Source of the DNA: Bacillota bacterium
GTDB taxonomy: Bacteria; Bacillota; Clostridia; Christensenellales; UMGS416
Reading direction: 5' to 3'
Length of the DNA: 25,515 nt
Assembly (NCBI GenBank): GCA_023410875.1
Contig: JAEYPH010000023.1
Coordinates: forward strand, 1 to 25,515
The translations under genes were made by a program, and so were the position numbers. The notes under the pieces are model-generated. The model was not told the DNA's origin, searched no databases, and worked only from the letters and a program-made list of their open reading frames with translations. This document shows positions 1 through 7,757 of the stretch, piece by piece (position 1 is the stretch's first letter; every line of letters begins with the position of its first letter).

Positions 1-223
1 CCGAAAAAGGAAAGGAAAACACCGCCGAAACATGTGCAATCTCGGATTCTCTGCGATGTCAGGCTCCTTTTCGGTACCGAGTAGGCCCTAATACGATTTT
101 AGATAGGGATTTTTCAGCGATTCCTTAAGTTTATCTGTTAGATTATTCAGAGCATTGGATGATACGAACTAGAAACTGATCACTCACCAGAGCGGAGAAA
201 AAATAATAGGAAATGAGAAACCG
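1..223. other. Intergenic / window edge, no supported gene
   Basis: No convincing coding region. In frame 1 an open stretch runs from the window edge to a TAG at 82-84, so the 3' end of an upstream gene could be cut here, but the 27 residues show no recognisable motif. A weak CCCTA/TAGGG stem at about 90-112 followed by ATTTTT could end such a gene. I see no convincing promoter for the gene at 224. Confidence 0.4.
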
Positions 224-1168
224 ATGCAGATACAAAAAGTAACCCTGATCGGCTTGGGGGCCATGGGCGTGTACTTCGCGCCCAAGCTGGAAGCGCATTT
301 AGGCCACGGTAACTTCCGGGTGCTGGCCGGTGGCGAGCGTAAAGAACGGCTGGAAACCAATGGCGTCACGCTGAACGGCGTGCGGCACCGGTTCGCCGTG
401 GTAACGCCGGAGGAGCATGGCGACCCCGCCGACCTGATCATCATGGCGGTCAAGGATACTGGGCTGACCCAGGCCATCGCCGACATTCACAATCAAGTCG
501 GCCCCCAAACAGTTATCCTGTGCGTGATGAACGGCGTGGACAGCGAGGAACTGCTGGCCGTGGCCTATGGCTGGGAGCATGTGCTGTATTCCTACATGCG
601 GGTTTCCATCGTCATGAAGGACGGCGTCGCCAACTTCGACCCGGAGTTCGGCAAGGTGCACTTCGGCGAGGCCCGCAACGACGTGCTTACCGAGAAGGTG
701 CTGGCCGTCAAGGAACTCTTCGACGCCGCCAACATCCATTATGTCATCGACCCGGACATGGTCAAGGGCATGTGGTTCAAGTTCATGTGCAACGTCGGGG
801 AGAACCTGACCAGCGCGTTGCTGGGCGTGCCCTTTGGCGCTTACCATGTCAGCAGCCATGCCAATGCCATCCGCCGCGCGGCCATGTGGGAAGTCGCGCA
901 CATCGCCAACCGGCTGGATATCGACCTGGGCGCGGCGGACATCGAGCGGCAGGAGGAGCAAATCAAGCGACTGCCTTTCCCGAACAAGCCTTCCACATTG
1001 CAGGACCTGGAGAACGGCCGCAAGACCGAAGTCGAGATGTTCGCCGGCAAGGTTGTGAGGCTGGGCGAGGAGCTGGGCGTGGAGACGCCGCTGAGTTGGA
1101 TGTTCTACCATGGCATCCGGGTGCTGGAGGAGAAGAACGAGGGTATGTTCCAAAAGCGGGAGCAATAG
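224..1168 (+). CDS. Ketopantoate reductase family (PanE/ApbA-like) NADP-dependent oxidoreductase
   Basis: The 314-aa product has the layout of cytoplasmic 2-dehydropantoate 2-reductases, which reduce ketopantoate to pantoate with NADPH. What is seen: an N-terminal Rossmann motif GLGAMG (residues 10-15), a nucleotide-domain Lys in MAVKDTG (K77), the MNGVDSEE loop (N103), a probable catalytic Lys in WFKFMCN (K186, with N190), and the family C-terminal signature STLQDLENGRKTEVE (about 257-271). Length is typical (about 290-320 aa). The ATG at 224 is chosen because the Rossmann strand starts at once; AGGAAA about 10 nt upstream is a modest ribosome site. It is followed after 27 bp by a kinase-like gene and may be cotranscribed with it. 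No other pantothenate gene is nearby, so it may act on another 2-oxo or branched acid; many PanE paralogues are not pantothenate enzymes. Family assignment is firm, substrate is not. Confidence 0.88.
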   Translation: MQIQKVTLIGLGAMGVYFAPKLEAHLGHGNFRVLAGGERKERLETNGVTLNGVRHRFAVVTPEEHGDPADLIIMAVKDTGLTQAIADIHNQVGPQTVILCVMNGVDSEELLAVAYGWEHVLYSYMRVSIVMKDGVANFDPEFGKVHFGEARNDVLTEKVLAVKELFDAANIHYVIDPDMVKGMWFKFMCNVGENLTSALLGVPFGAYHVSSHANAIRRAAMWEVAHIANRLDIDLGAADIERQEEQIKRLPFPNKPSTLQDLENGRKTEVEMFAGKVVRLGEELGVETPLSWMFYHGIRVLEEKNEGMFQKREQ

Positions 1169-1195
1169 CACATCCAACGACGGGAGGGCAGGGCC

Positions 1196-2110
1196 ATGCC
1201 GGAACCAACTGCAATACTCGCCGCCGCCAGGCAGCACTATCGGGATGTAGAAAGTGTGGAGTTCTTTCGGGACGGCGGCAGCTTGGCTTATGTCGTTTCT
1301 GGCGCAGGACGAAAGCGTTTTCTGCGCGTCATCAAACCCGCATTCCTGGATGTGGCGCTGCGATCTGTAGACATCCTGACCTATCTGAGCGCTAACGACG
1401 TTCCCGTTCCGCGCATCGTGCCGACCAAGGAAGGTCTTTCCTCTGTGAAGTTGGATTTGGATGATGAGGAGCACCTCTGTGTGCTCTATGAGTATCTGGA
1501 GGGAGGAGAGCCGGAAGCGCAGGACATGGAGGCTGTCGGGGCCGCGGTTGGCCGTCTTCACAGTGTGATGCGGGGGTATACCGGCCTGCTGGAGACGAGG
1601 GACAAGCCCTTTTTCATCGGGCGGTATCTCGATATATTGGAGAAAAAGAAGTATCCGAGGGTGGATGCCTTTCGAGAGTATGGAGATGCCGCGTGGGAGA
1701 AGGTCCGCGGGTTGCCCCGCGGCTTTTGCCATGGCGACTTATATAAAGGGAATGTTCTTAAAACGTTGGATAACACCTTATATATTCTGGATTTCGATAC
1801 GGCCTGCAACGCTTTTCCCGTGTATGACATCGCGTTGTTCTGCAATGAGACCGACTATTTCCACTTTGCGGAGGATGGCTATGATAAAACCCGGCGTTCG
1901 GTGGAGCGTTTCCTGCGCGGTTATCGCAAGCATAGCACGATGAGCGATGTAGAAGTCGCGTCGATTTATGATCTGTTGGCCGTCTATCATTTCCAAGTGC
2001 AGGCCACGGTTATGGAGATTTTTGGCCTGGACTGCGTCGATGAGGCGTTTCTGGATGACCAGATGGATTGGCTGATGAGGTGGAGGGAGCAGTGCGAGAA
2101 GACTCGCTGA
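1196..2110 (+). CDS. APH/CotS-like phosphotransferase (aminoglycoside/choline kinase fold)
   Basis: A 304-aa protein kinase-like-fold phosphotransferase. The catalytic loop HGDLYKGN (H179, D181, N186) and the metal-binding DFD (199-201) are the Brenner-type motifs of the APH superfamily. A plausible ATP-site Lys lies near 47 (RVIKP), and LYEYLEGG (about 97-104) fits the hinge. Such enzymes phosphorylate small molecules such as aminoglycosides, choline, homoserine or sugars; the CotS/YutH group is common in spore-forming Bacillota. The substrate cannot be told from sequence. The start is supported by GGGAGG about 9 nt before ATG 1196. It follows the PanE-like gene after 27 bp, probably in one transcript. 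The right end lies just before the lhr relic at 2143, so in an undisturbed relative lhr would presumably follow this gene directly. Confidence 0.82.
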   Translation: MPEPTAILAAARQHYRDVESVEFFRDGGSLAYVVSGAGRKRFLRVIKPAFLDVALRSVDILTYLSANDVPVPRIVPTKEGLSSVKLDLDDEEHLCVLYEYLEGGEPEAQDMEAVGAAVGRLHSVMRGYTGLLETRDKPFFIGRYLDILEKKKYPRVDAFREYGDAAWEKVRGLPRGFCHGDLYKGNVLKTLDNTLYILDFDTACNAFPVYDIALFCNETDYFHFAEDGYDKTRRSVERFLRGYRKHSTMSDVEVASIYDLLAVYHFQVQATVMEIFGLDCVDEAFLDDQMDWLMRWREQCEKTR

Positions 2111-2142
2111 TGTCATCAGGAATATATTTCTTTCTTAGCAAT

Positions 2143-2251
2143 CCGTAAGTGAGGCGAAGCCGATGAACTCTCTCGATATTTTCCACCCTCTGACCGCCCA
2201 ATGGTTCGCCCAAGCCATCGGCACGCCTACGGCGGTGCAGCAGGAGGCTTG
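2143..2251 (+). repeat. Left copy of duplicated lhr 5' end
   Basis: This stretch aligns without gaps to 3511-3619 (offset 1368). I count 13 mismatches in 109 positions. It includes the lhr ribosome-binding region AAGTGAGG and the first ~29 codons. The match fades just before 2143 and just after 2251. The divergence is too high for a very recent tandem copy. Confidence 0.9.
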
Positions 2252-2276
2252 CACAATGCTCATTGTCCGGTTATAA
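2163..2276 (+). pseudogene. Truncated lhr N-terminal remnant (37 codons)
   Basis: The ATG at 2163 opens a frame whose first 29 residues (starting MNSLDIFHPLTAQWF) match the start of the intact Lhr at 3531 in 25 of 29 positions. It then switches to unrelated sequence (CTMLIVRL) and stops at TAA 2274-2276. It keeps the lhr ribosome site (GTGAGG, 2149-2154). All helicase motifs are absent, because the Walker A motif would begin at residue 43. It is best read as a relic of an lhr gene interrupted by the TIR-bearing segment. It could still be translated as a short leader peptide ending 59 nt before the TIR start. Confidence 0.85.
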
Positions 2277-2291
2277 CTGGGTTGATATATT
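2263..2291 (+). promoter_or_regulatory. Putative sigma-A promoter for the TIR gene
   Basis: TTGTCC (2263-2268), a 17-nt spacer, then TATATT (2286-2291) give a plausible -35/-10 pair about 45 nt before the TIR start. A 14-nt palindrome, ACAATGCTCATTGT (2253-2266), overlaps the -35 and sits right at the end of lhr homology, so it could be an operator or a junction mark. Inferred by eye only. Confidence 0.4.
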
Positions 2292-2335
2292 TGTAGTCAC
2301 TCTATGTCAGTAAGTTTACATAATGAGGTGCTATA

Positions 2336-3448
2336 ATGAATACTCGTGTCCTACTGGTCGGAATTGAGTATAAGGGTTCTGGATACCAAGGAGTGTCTAT
2401 TGAAACACGCGGTTTATGTAGACCGGAGATAGATCAATTGCTTGCGGCCGCCCCGTTGAATTATTACAATATAATAATAATATATCCTAAGAGCTATTCA
2501 CACTTTATCTTTGGAGCTGAGACAAAATTTTCAGATTCTGAAAAAGAGTTATATGATTTAAAACATCAGAATGGTCACCATGATATTGATACTATTTTCA
2601 ATTGGTTTGAACGTAGTAATGAATTGAGCACGGCGATTAGGCAGGGTACAAAAGTTATTTGGCTTGCTGATTTAGATAAAAAAATAAATTTTTACGGCTG
2701 GAGGTCCCTCTATAAGGGATATTTAAATCAGTTAGTTCACGACGTTATGGAATCAAAGCCTTTATATATGAAATACCCTACACATGTAGAGATAACAAGT
2801 GAGGGAGAGGTGTTTAGTCATTACTTTAAGCAAATCTCAGGAGAAAGCTGGAAGTTATGTTGGGATGTAGACAAAGGGACTATTCCTTTGGCTTTTACAC
2901 CGGAGGGGTACTGTCTTGGCTGTGAAATACAAGTTGATGGACATAGTACGTTTTTGATAACGCCGCCAAATTCTGATACATTAATTGAGGCATTAATCCA
3001 ATCAGCTTTAGGGTTGACATCAATACCAACTAAGAAACCCAAGTATCATGGGATATTCCTAAGTCATACGTACTCTGATAAGAACTTCGTTCGTGAGCTA
3101 CGGAAATCTTTACTTGATCATGGTGTAGATAATGTTTGGTTGGATGAAGCGGAGCTGATGGTTGGAGACTCGCTTATTAATAAAATTCAACAAGGAATAG
3201 ACAAAAGCGAATATTTCGGCGTAGTATTATCGCCACGTTCAATCAATTCATCGTGGGTCCAACAAGAACTTGCACAAGCAATGACTACCGAAATTGGCAT
3301 GCGCAGGGTTAAGGTATTGCCATTGTTATATGAAAATTGTGAACTTCCTGGTTTTCTGCGTGGAAAGTTATATGCTGATTTTGCGGATAAAGCGTTATAT
3401 AAAGAGTCACTTGAAAAAATACTTCGCAGACTAGAGATTGCGAACTAA
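2336..3448 (+). CDS. TIR-domain protein with unrecognised N-terminal domain; probable NADase immune effector
   Basis: A 370-aa protein. Residues about 238-365 form a TIR domain of the bacterial TIR_2 type: strand A GIFLSHTYSDKNF (239-251), the BB-loop region VWLDEAELMVGDSL (267-280), FGVVLSPRSINSSW (294-307), and the helix WVQQE (307-311), whose E311 aligns with the catalytic Glu of NAD-cleaving TIRs such as SARM1. It is therefore probably enzymatically competent. Residues 1-235 look like a soluble alpha/beta domain with strands at RVLLVGIEY (4-12), IIIIYP (46-51) and KVIWLADL (106-113), and a STFLITPP strand (204-211). I recognise no family, transmembrane segment or signal peptide. ATG 2336 has GAGGTG 5 nt upstream. 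The gene is strikingly AT-rich (about 40% GC by eye) between GC-rich neighbours and is bracketed by two lhr starts, so it was acquired horizontally. No Thoeris, CBASS or Argonaute partner is nearby. Defence is inferred from family knowledge; TIR host-mimicry or signalling roles are alternatives. Confidence 0.87.
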   Translation: MNTRVLLVGIEYKGSGYQGVSIETRGLCRPEIDQLLAAAPLNYYNIIIIYPKSYSHFIFGAETKFSDSEKELYDLKHQNGHHDIDTIFNWFERSNELSTAIRQGTKVIWLADLDKKINFYGWRSLYKGYLNQLVHDVMESKPLYMKYPTHVEITSEGEVFSHYFKQISGESWKLCWDVDKGTIPLAFTPEGYCLGCEIQVDGHSTFLITPPNSDTLIEALIQSALGLTSIPTKKPKYHGIFLSHTYSDKNFVRELRKSLLDHGVDNVWLDEAELMVGDSLINKIQQGIDKSEYFGVVLSPRSINSSWVQQELAQAMTTEIGMRRVKVLPLLYENCELPGFLRGKLYADFADKALYKESLEKILRRLEIAN

Positions 3449-3510
3449 TACCATAAATCGCACTCTAGCGGAGCCTTTGCACATAGATACAAGCGACGAA
3501 CAGCCCGAAC

Positions 3511-3619
3511 CCGGAAGTGAGGCGATGCCGATGAACTCTTTGAACATTTTCCACCCTCTGACCGCCCAGTGGTTCAGCCGCGCCATCGGCGCGCCTACGG
3601 CGGTGCAGCAGGAGGCGTG
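3511..3619 (+). repeat. Right copy of duplicated lhr 5' end (start of intact lhr)
   Basis: Counterpart of 2143-2251. It carries GGAAGTGAGG and the first codons of the intact lhr gene. Upstream of 3511, back to the TIR stop at 3448, the 62-bp sequence resembles nothing at the left copy. Confidence 0.9.
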
Positions 3620-6600
3620 GCCAGTCATCGCCGCCGGCGGGCACACGCTGGTGTCCGCGCCCACCGGCACAGGCAAAACGCTGTCCGCCTTCCTGGTGTT
3701 CATCGATCGGCTGCGCGCCCAGGCCCGCGAGGGAACGCTGGAGGATAAGCTCCAGTTGATCTATGTCTCGCCGCTCAAATCCCTGGCCGGCGACATCCGA
3801 GAGAACCTGCGCCGCCCGCTGGAGGGCATCGCTGACGTGGAGCTCGAGGCCGGCGTGGCGCCGGGGCAGGAGCTGCGCGTGGCCATCCGCACCGGCGATA
3901 CGCCCCAAAGCGAGCGCCGCAGGATGATCAAAACGCCGCCGCACATCCTGATCATCACGCCGGAATCGCTGTTCCTAATGCTGACGGTAAAAACCGGCCA
4001 GTCCATCCTGCACACGGCCCGCTGGATCATCATCGACGAGCTGCACGCGCTGATCGACACCAAGCGCGGCGCGCACATGATGCTGTCCATCGCCCGGCTG
4101 GACCGGCTGTGCGGCCAGCCCGTGCAGCGCATCGGCCTTTCCGCCACGATAGAGCCCTTGAGCCGGGCGGCGGAATATCTTTCGCCGGAGCCGGCCACGG
4201 TGGTTTCCCCCGGAATGCGCAAGGACATCGAGCTGGCCGTGACCAGCCCCTTCGGCGAGGAGAGGATCATACAAAAGGACACGGCGTGGCAGCAGATCGC
4301 CGCGGCGGTCTACAAGCGCTGCGAGGGCGCCCGCAGTGCCATCGCCTTTGTGGAAGGCCGCGCCTATGCCGAGAAGCTGGCCTACTATATGAACGAGCTG
4401 GGCGGAGAAGGCTTTGCCCGCACCCACCACGGCAGCCTCTCCAAGGAGCGCCGCCATGAGGTGGAGCATGCGCTGCGCACTGGCGCCCTGCGGCTGCTGT
4501 GCGCCACGTCGTCCATGGAGCTGGGCATCGACGTGGGCGACATCGATCAGGTGTTCCAGGTGGGCTGCCCCAGGTCCATCTCCAGCACCATGCAGCGGCT
4601 GGGCCGCGCGGGCCACAGCCCCGGCCGTGTCAGCGTGATGCACATCTTCCCGCGGACGGCGTCGGAGGGCCTGTACAGCGGCCTGGCGGCGCAGGTTGTG
4701 CGCGACGGCGGCGTGGAGCACTGCCGCCCGCCCCGGCTGTGCCTGGATGTGCTGGCGCAGCACCTGGTTTCCATGGCCGCCGCAGAGGAATACGGCCTGG
4801 ACGAGGTGATGGCCATCCTGCCGCGGGCGTACCCCTTCCGCGAGGTAACGCGGGAGGACGTGCGGGACGTGCTGCGCATGCTGGCCGGCGACTTTGAGCA
4901 CGAGCGGGACATCCCTGTGCGGCCGAGGCTGCTGTATGACCGCATCCACGACCGCGTGGAGCCGGACATTTACAGCCGCATGCTGGCGGTGTCCGCCGGG
5001 GGCACCATCCCCGACAAGGGCCTGTACACCGCGAAAACCCAAAACGGCGTGAAACTGGGCGAGCTGGATGAGGAGTTCGTTTATGAAAGCCGTGTGGGTG
5101 ACCGCTTCCTGCTGGGGTCCTTCGCGTGGCAGATCGTGCGCATCCACAGGGACACCGTGGAGGTGACGCCGGCCAGCACCGGCGGCGCTCGGCTGCCCTT
5201 CTGGCATGGCGACGTCCGTGGCCGCAGGATGCAGACCGGCCTGGCCTATGGCGCCATTCTGCGCCGGCTGGGCGGCATACAGGGCACCGGCGATCTGCTG
5301 GAGGAGCTGGGCCGGCTGGGCCTGGACGAGAAGGCGGCCCAGGGCGCCATGGAATTCCTGCGGGAGCAGATGAGCGCCACCGGCGTGCTGCCCGATGACC
5401 GCACGCTGGTCATCGAGCACTTCCGCGACGAGACCGGCATACAGCAGATGATGGTGCACTCGGTGATGGGCAGGCCGGTCAACGAGCCTTTGGCGATATT
5501 GGCCTGCGAGGCGGCCAAGCGGCAGACCGGCTCGAACATCAGCTACATTGTGGACGACGACGGCTTTTTGCTGTTCCCGTACGGCGACGTCTCGCTGCCC
5601 CGCGGCCTGCTGCACGCCATCGTGGCAGAGACGGCGCAGCGCGTGCTGGCGGCGGTGGTGCCGGTTACGCCGGTGTTCGGCATGACCTTCCGTTACAACG
5701 CCGCCCACGCGCTGATGATGGGCCTGAAAAACGCCGGTCGCCAGCCGCTGTGGGTGCAGCGTATGCGCAGCGCCGAGATGCTGGATTCGCTGGCCCGCCA
5801 GGAGAACCACCCGCTGATCCGAGAGACCCGGCGGGAATGCCTGGAGGACTGTTGGGACCTGCCCGGCGTGCAGACGGTGCTTGCCGGCGTCCGCTCCGGG
5901 GCCATCGCCGTGCGGGAGCTGTATCTGGACACGCCTTCTCCGATGTCGCTGCCGCTGCGCCAGCAGACCGAGGCCGCTAATATGTACGACTACGCGCCCA
6001 CGCCCGTCGGCATCCACATGGCCGTGCAGGACGCTTTGGAACAGGCGCAGATGATCGCGCCTGCGCCGGAGCAGCTGGAGCGGGTGTCGGCCCGGGCGCG
6101 GCTGCCGGAGAGCGAGAGCCACCTGCACTCGCTGCTGATGATGGAAGGCGACCTGATGGCCGGGGAGCTGGACGTGCCCATCGACTGGCTGGAGGCGCTG
6201 GCCCGGCGGGGGCAGGCGCAATACATAGAGCCCGGCTTGTGGATCGCCGCGGAACACGCGGACAAATACGACGCCGCGCTGGCGGGTGCGGATGCCTCGG
6301 CCCGGCAGGACATCGTGCGCAGGGTGCTGCGCTATCGCGGCGCGCAATCCGTGGAAAGCATCGCCGAGCGATACCTGTGGACGGAAGCCGCGGCGCTGGA
6401 GGTGCTGCAGGCGCTGTGCGGCCAGCGCAGCGCCGTGGAGAGCGAGGGGCTGTATTACCACGCGGAGCTCTATGACCGGGCGCGGCGCGAGACTGTGATG
6501 ATGCACCGCCGGCAGATCCGCACGCTGCCGCCGGAGCGTTACGCCGCGCTGCTGGCGGACCGCACCCTTGTGGCCGCCCCTGCCGAGGAGCGCCTGGAGG

Positions 6601-7667
6601 CGGCGCTCCAGGCGCTGAGTGGCGTGGCTTACCCGCCGGCCCTGTGGGAGGGCGTGCTGCTGCCCGGCCGGGTGCCGGGGTATCGCTCGGAGATGTTGGA
6701 CAAGCTGCTGGCCCAGGGCGCGCTGTCCTGGCGCATCGCGCCGGAGGGGGTCTTAAGCTTCCACCGCTATGAGGACATCGACTGGGACGCTGATCTTTCC
6801 AGCATTGCGGCGGCCCTGGAGGGCCCCGAGAGGGCAATCTACGACGAGTTACGCAGGCGCGGCGCCAGCTTTGTGCAGCGGTTGTCCGAGCTGGTAGGCG
6901 GAGCGGGAGCATCCGCCCACGATATACTGCTGGGTATGGCGGAGAACGGCCTGGTTTGCGCGGACAGCTTCGTGCCGGTGCGCCAGTGGCTGGACCGGGA
7001 GCAGTTGGAAAACGCGCCGCTCAAGCGGCGCGTGAAGGCGCGGGTGATGGCGATGACGGCTGGCCGCTGGGAGCTGGCGCGCCCACTGCGGGAGCCGGCG
7101 ACGGAGGAACGGCTGGAGCGCAACTTCGACCGCACGGTGATCCTGTGTCGCGAGACGGTGCAGGGCATTTCCTGGAGCGCGGCGCTGGAGGTGCTGCGCG
7201 TGTGGGAATACACCGGCCGCGTGCGGCGCGGGTACTTCATACAGGGCCTGTCGGGCATACAGTTCATTCGGGACAGGGAGTTCACCGGCGTGATGCTGGC
7301 GCTGGAGCAGCCGCAGGACGATACATGGTGGCTGCCGGCCATGGATCCGGCGCAGCCCTGGGGCAAGAGCCTGCCGCACCTGCCGGAGCGTTCCTTCCTG
7401 AACGTGCCCGGCACGGCGGTGGCGCTGCGGGCAGGCATTCCCGTGGCGGTATTCGAGCGCCAGGGCAAGCTATTGCGGGTGTTCGATGGGGCGTCGCTGA
7501 CAGAAGCGCTGCAGGGCTTCGCCCGGGACTACACAGGCCGGCGGCTGTTCCCTGGCCTCAATCGGCTCACGGTCAAGCAATACCCGCCGCAGGCCGTGGA
7601 CGCGCTGACAGCCGCCGGATTCCGGCGGGAGATGCAGGACTACGTGCTGTACCGAGGGTATCGCTGA
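3531..7667 (+). CDS. lhr: Lhr-family ATP-dependent helicase (long form)
   Basis: A 1378-aa superfamily 2 helicase. What is seen: a Q-like motif PTAVQQEAWP (22-31), Walker A APTGTGKT (43-50), DELH box (169-172), LSAT motif III (about 203), then the second RecA domain with HHGSLSKERR, ATSSMELGIDVGD and the motif VI helix QRLGRAGHSPGR (about 355-365). A winged-helix/Lhr-core region follows, and then a long C-terminal region of the kind that separates full-length Lhr (about 1400-1550 aa) from Lhr-core (about 850). Lhr proteins are 3'-5' DNA or RNA:DNA translocases linked to DNA repair. The open frame extends up to a TTG at 3438 inside the TIR gene. I place the start at ATG 3531 because GTGAGG lies 8 nt upstream and because this ATG, but not the ATG at 3525, is conserved in the relic at 2163. 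The native promoter may have been separated from the gene by the TIR segment. Confidence 0.93.
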   Translation: MNSLNIFHPLTAQWFSRAIGAPTAVQQEAWPVIAAGGHTLVSAPTGTGKTLSAFLVFIDRLRAQAREGTLEDKLQLIYVSPLKSLAGDIRENLRRPLEGIADVELEAGVAPGQELRVAIRTGDTPQSERRRMIKTPPHILIITPESLFLMLTVKTGQSILHTARWIIIDELHALIDTKRGAHMMLSIARLDRLCGQPVQRIGLSATIEPLSRAAEYLSPEPATVVSPGMRKDIELAVTSPFGEERIIQKDTAWQQIAAAVYKRCEGARSAIAFVEGRAYAEKLAYYMNELGGEGFARTHHGSLSKERRHEVEHALRTGALRLLCATSSMELGIDVGDIDQVFQVGCPRSISSTMQRLGRAGHSPGRVSVMHIFPRTASEGLYSGLAAQVVRDGGVEHCRPPRLCLDVLAQHLVSMAAAEEYGLDEVMAILPRAYPFREVTREDVRDVLRMLAGDFEHERDIPVRPRLLYDRIHDRVEPDIYSRMLAVSAGGTIPDKGLYTAKTQNGVKLGELDEEFVYESRVGDRFLLGSFAWQIVRIHRDTVEVTPASTGGARLPFWHGDVRGRRMQTGLAYGAILRRLGGIQGTGDLLEELGRLGLDEKAAQGAMEFLREQMSATGVLPDDRTLVIEHFRDETGIQQMMVHSVMGRPVNEPLAILACEAAKRQTGSNISYIVDDDGFLLFPYGDVSLPRGLLHAIVAETAQRVLAAVVPVTPVFGMTFRYNAAHALMMGLKNAGRQPLWVQRMRSAEMLDSLARQENHPLIRETRRECLEDCWDLPGVQTVLAGVRSGAIAVRELYLDTPSPMSLPLRQQTEAANMYDYAPTPVGIHMAVQDALEQAQMIAPAPEQLERVSARARLPESESHLHSLLMMEGDLMAGELDVPIDWLEALARRGQAQYIEPGLWIAAEHADKYDAALAGADASARQDIVRRVLRYRGAQSVESIAERYLWTEAAALEVLQALCGQRSAVESEGLYYHAELYDRARRETVMMHRRQIRTLPPERYAALLADRTLVAAPAEERLEAALQALSGVAYPPALWEGVLLPGRVPGYRSEMLDKLLAQGALSWRIAPEGVLSFHRYEDIDWDADLSSIAAALEGPERAIYDELRRRGASFVQRLSELVGGAGASAHDILLGMAENGLVCADSFVPVRQWLDREQLENAPLKRRVKARVMAMTAGRWELARPLREPATEERLERNFDRTVILCRETVQGISWSAALEVLRVWEYTGRVRRGYFIQGLSGIQFIRDREFTGVMLALEQPQDDTWWLPAMDPAQPWGKSLPHLPERSFLNVPGTAVALRAGIPVAVFERQGKLLRVFDGASLTEALQGFARDYTGRRLFPGLNRLTVKQYPPQAVDALTAAGFRREMQDYVLYRGYR

Positions 7668-7757
7668 CATAAAACTGGGTTTTTGCGTCGAGGTTTGCTA
7701 TATATGACAGACAGGTGTCGCCTATGGTCTGATAGCATTCAGGAGAAAGAGAGGGAT

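Noticed and set aside
90..118. Weak CCCTA/TAGGG stem plus ATTTTT near the left edge
   Set aside because: A 5-bp stem with a 13-nt loop is too weak to call a terminator without knowing whether a gene ends at 84.
299..1732. Long antisense open frame (477 aa) across the PanE-like and kinase genes
   Set aside because: It is a shadow of GC-rich genes: His/Leu/Gln-rich with no motif, while both plus-strand genes have complete family motifs.
2107..2119. Palindrome CTGATG-T-CATCAG at the end of the kinase gene
   Set aside because: Too short a spacer to form a hairpin, no T-run, and not repeated at the right junction of the TIR segment, so neither terminator nor inverted terminal repeat is supported.
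3438..3530. N-terminal extension of lhr to a TTG overlapping the TIR gene
   Set aside because: The extension lies in foreign sequence, lacks a ribosome site, and the conserved start in both lhr copies is the ATG at 3531.
2143..3619. Thoeris, CBASS, TIR-Argonaute or toxin-antitoxin system around the TIR gene
   Set aside because: No ThsA-like SIR2/SLOG protein, nucleotide cyclase, Argonaute or small antitoxin gene is encoded on either side; the neighbours are a small-molecule kinase and lhr.
3975..6506. 843-aa antisense open frame within lhr
   Set aside because: Third-position GC bias keeps this frame open; its composition is extreme and the helicase motifs on the other strand are unmistakable.
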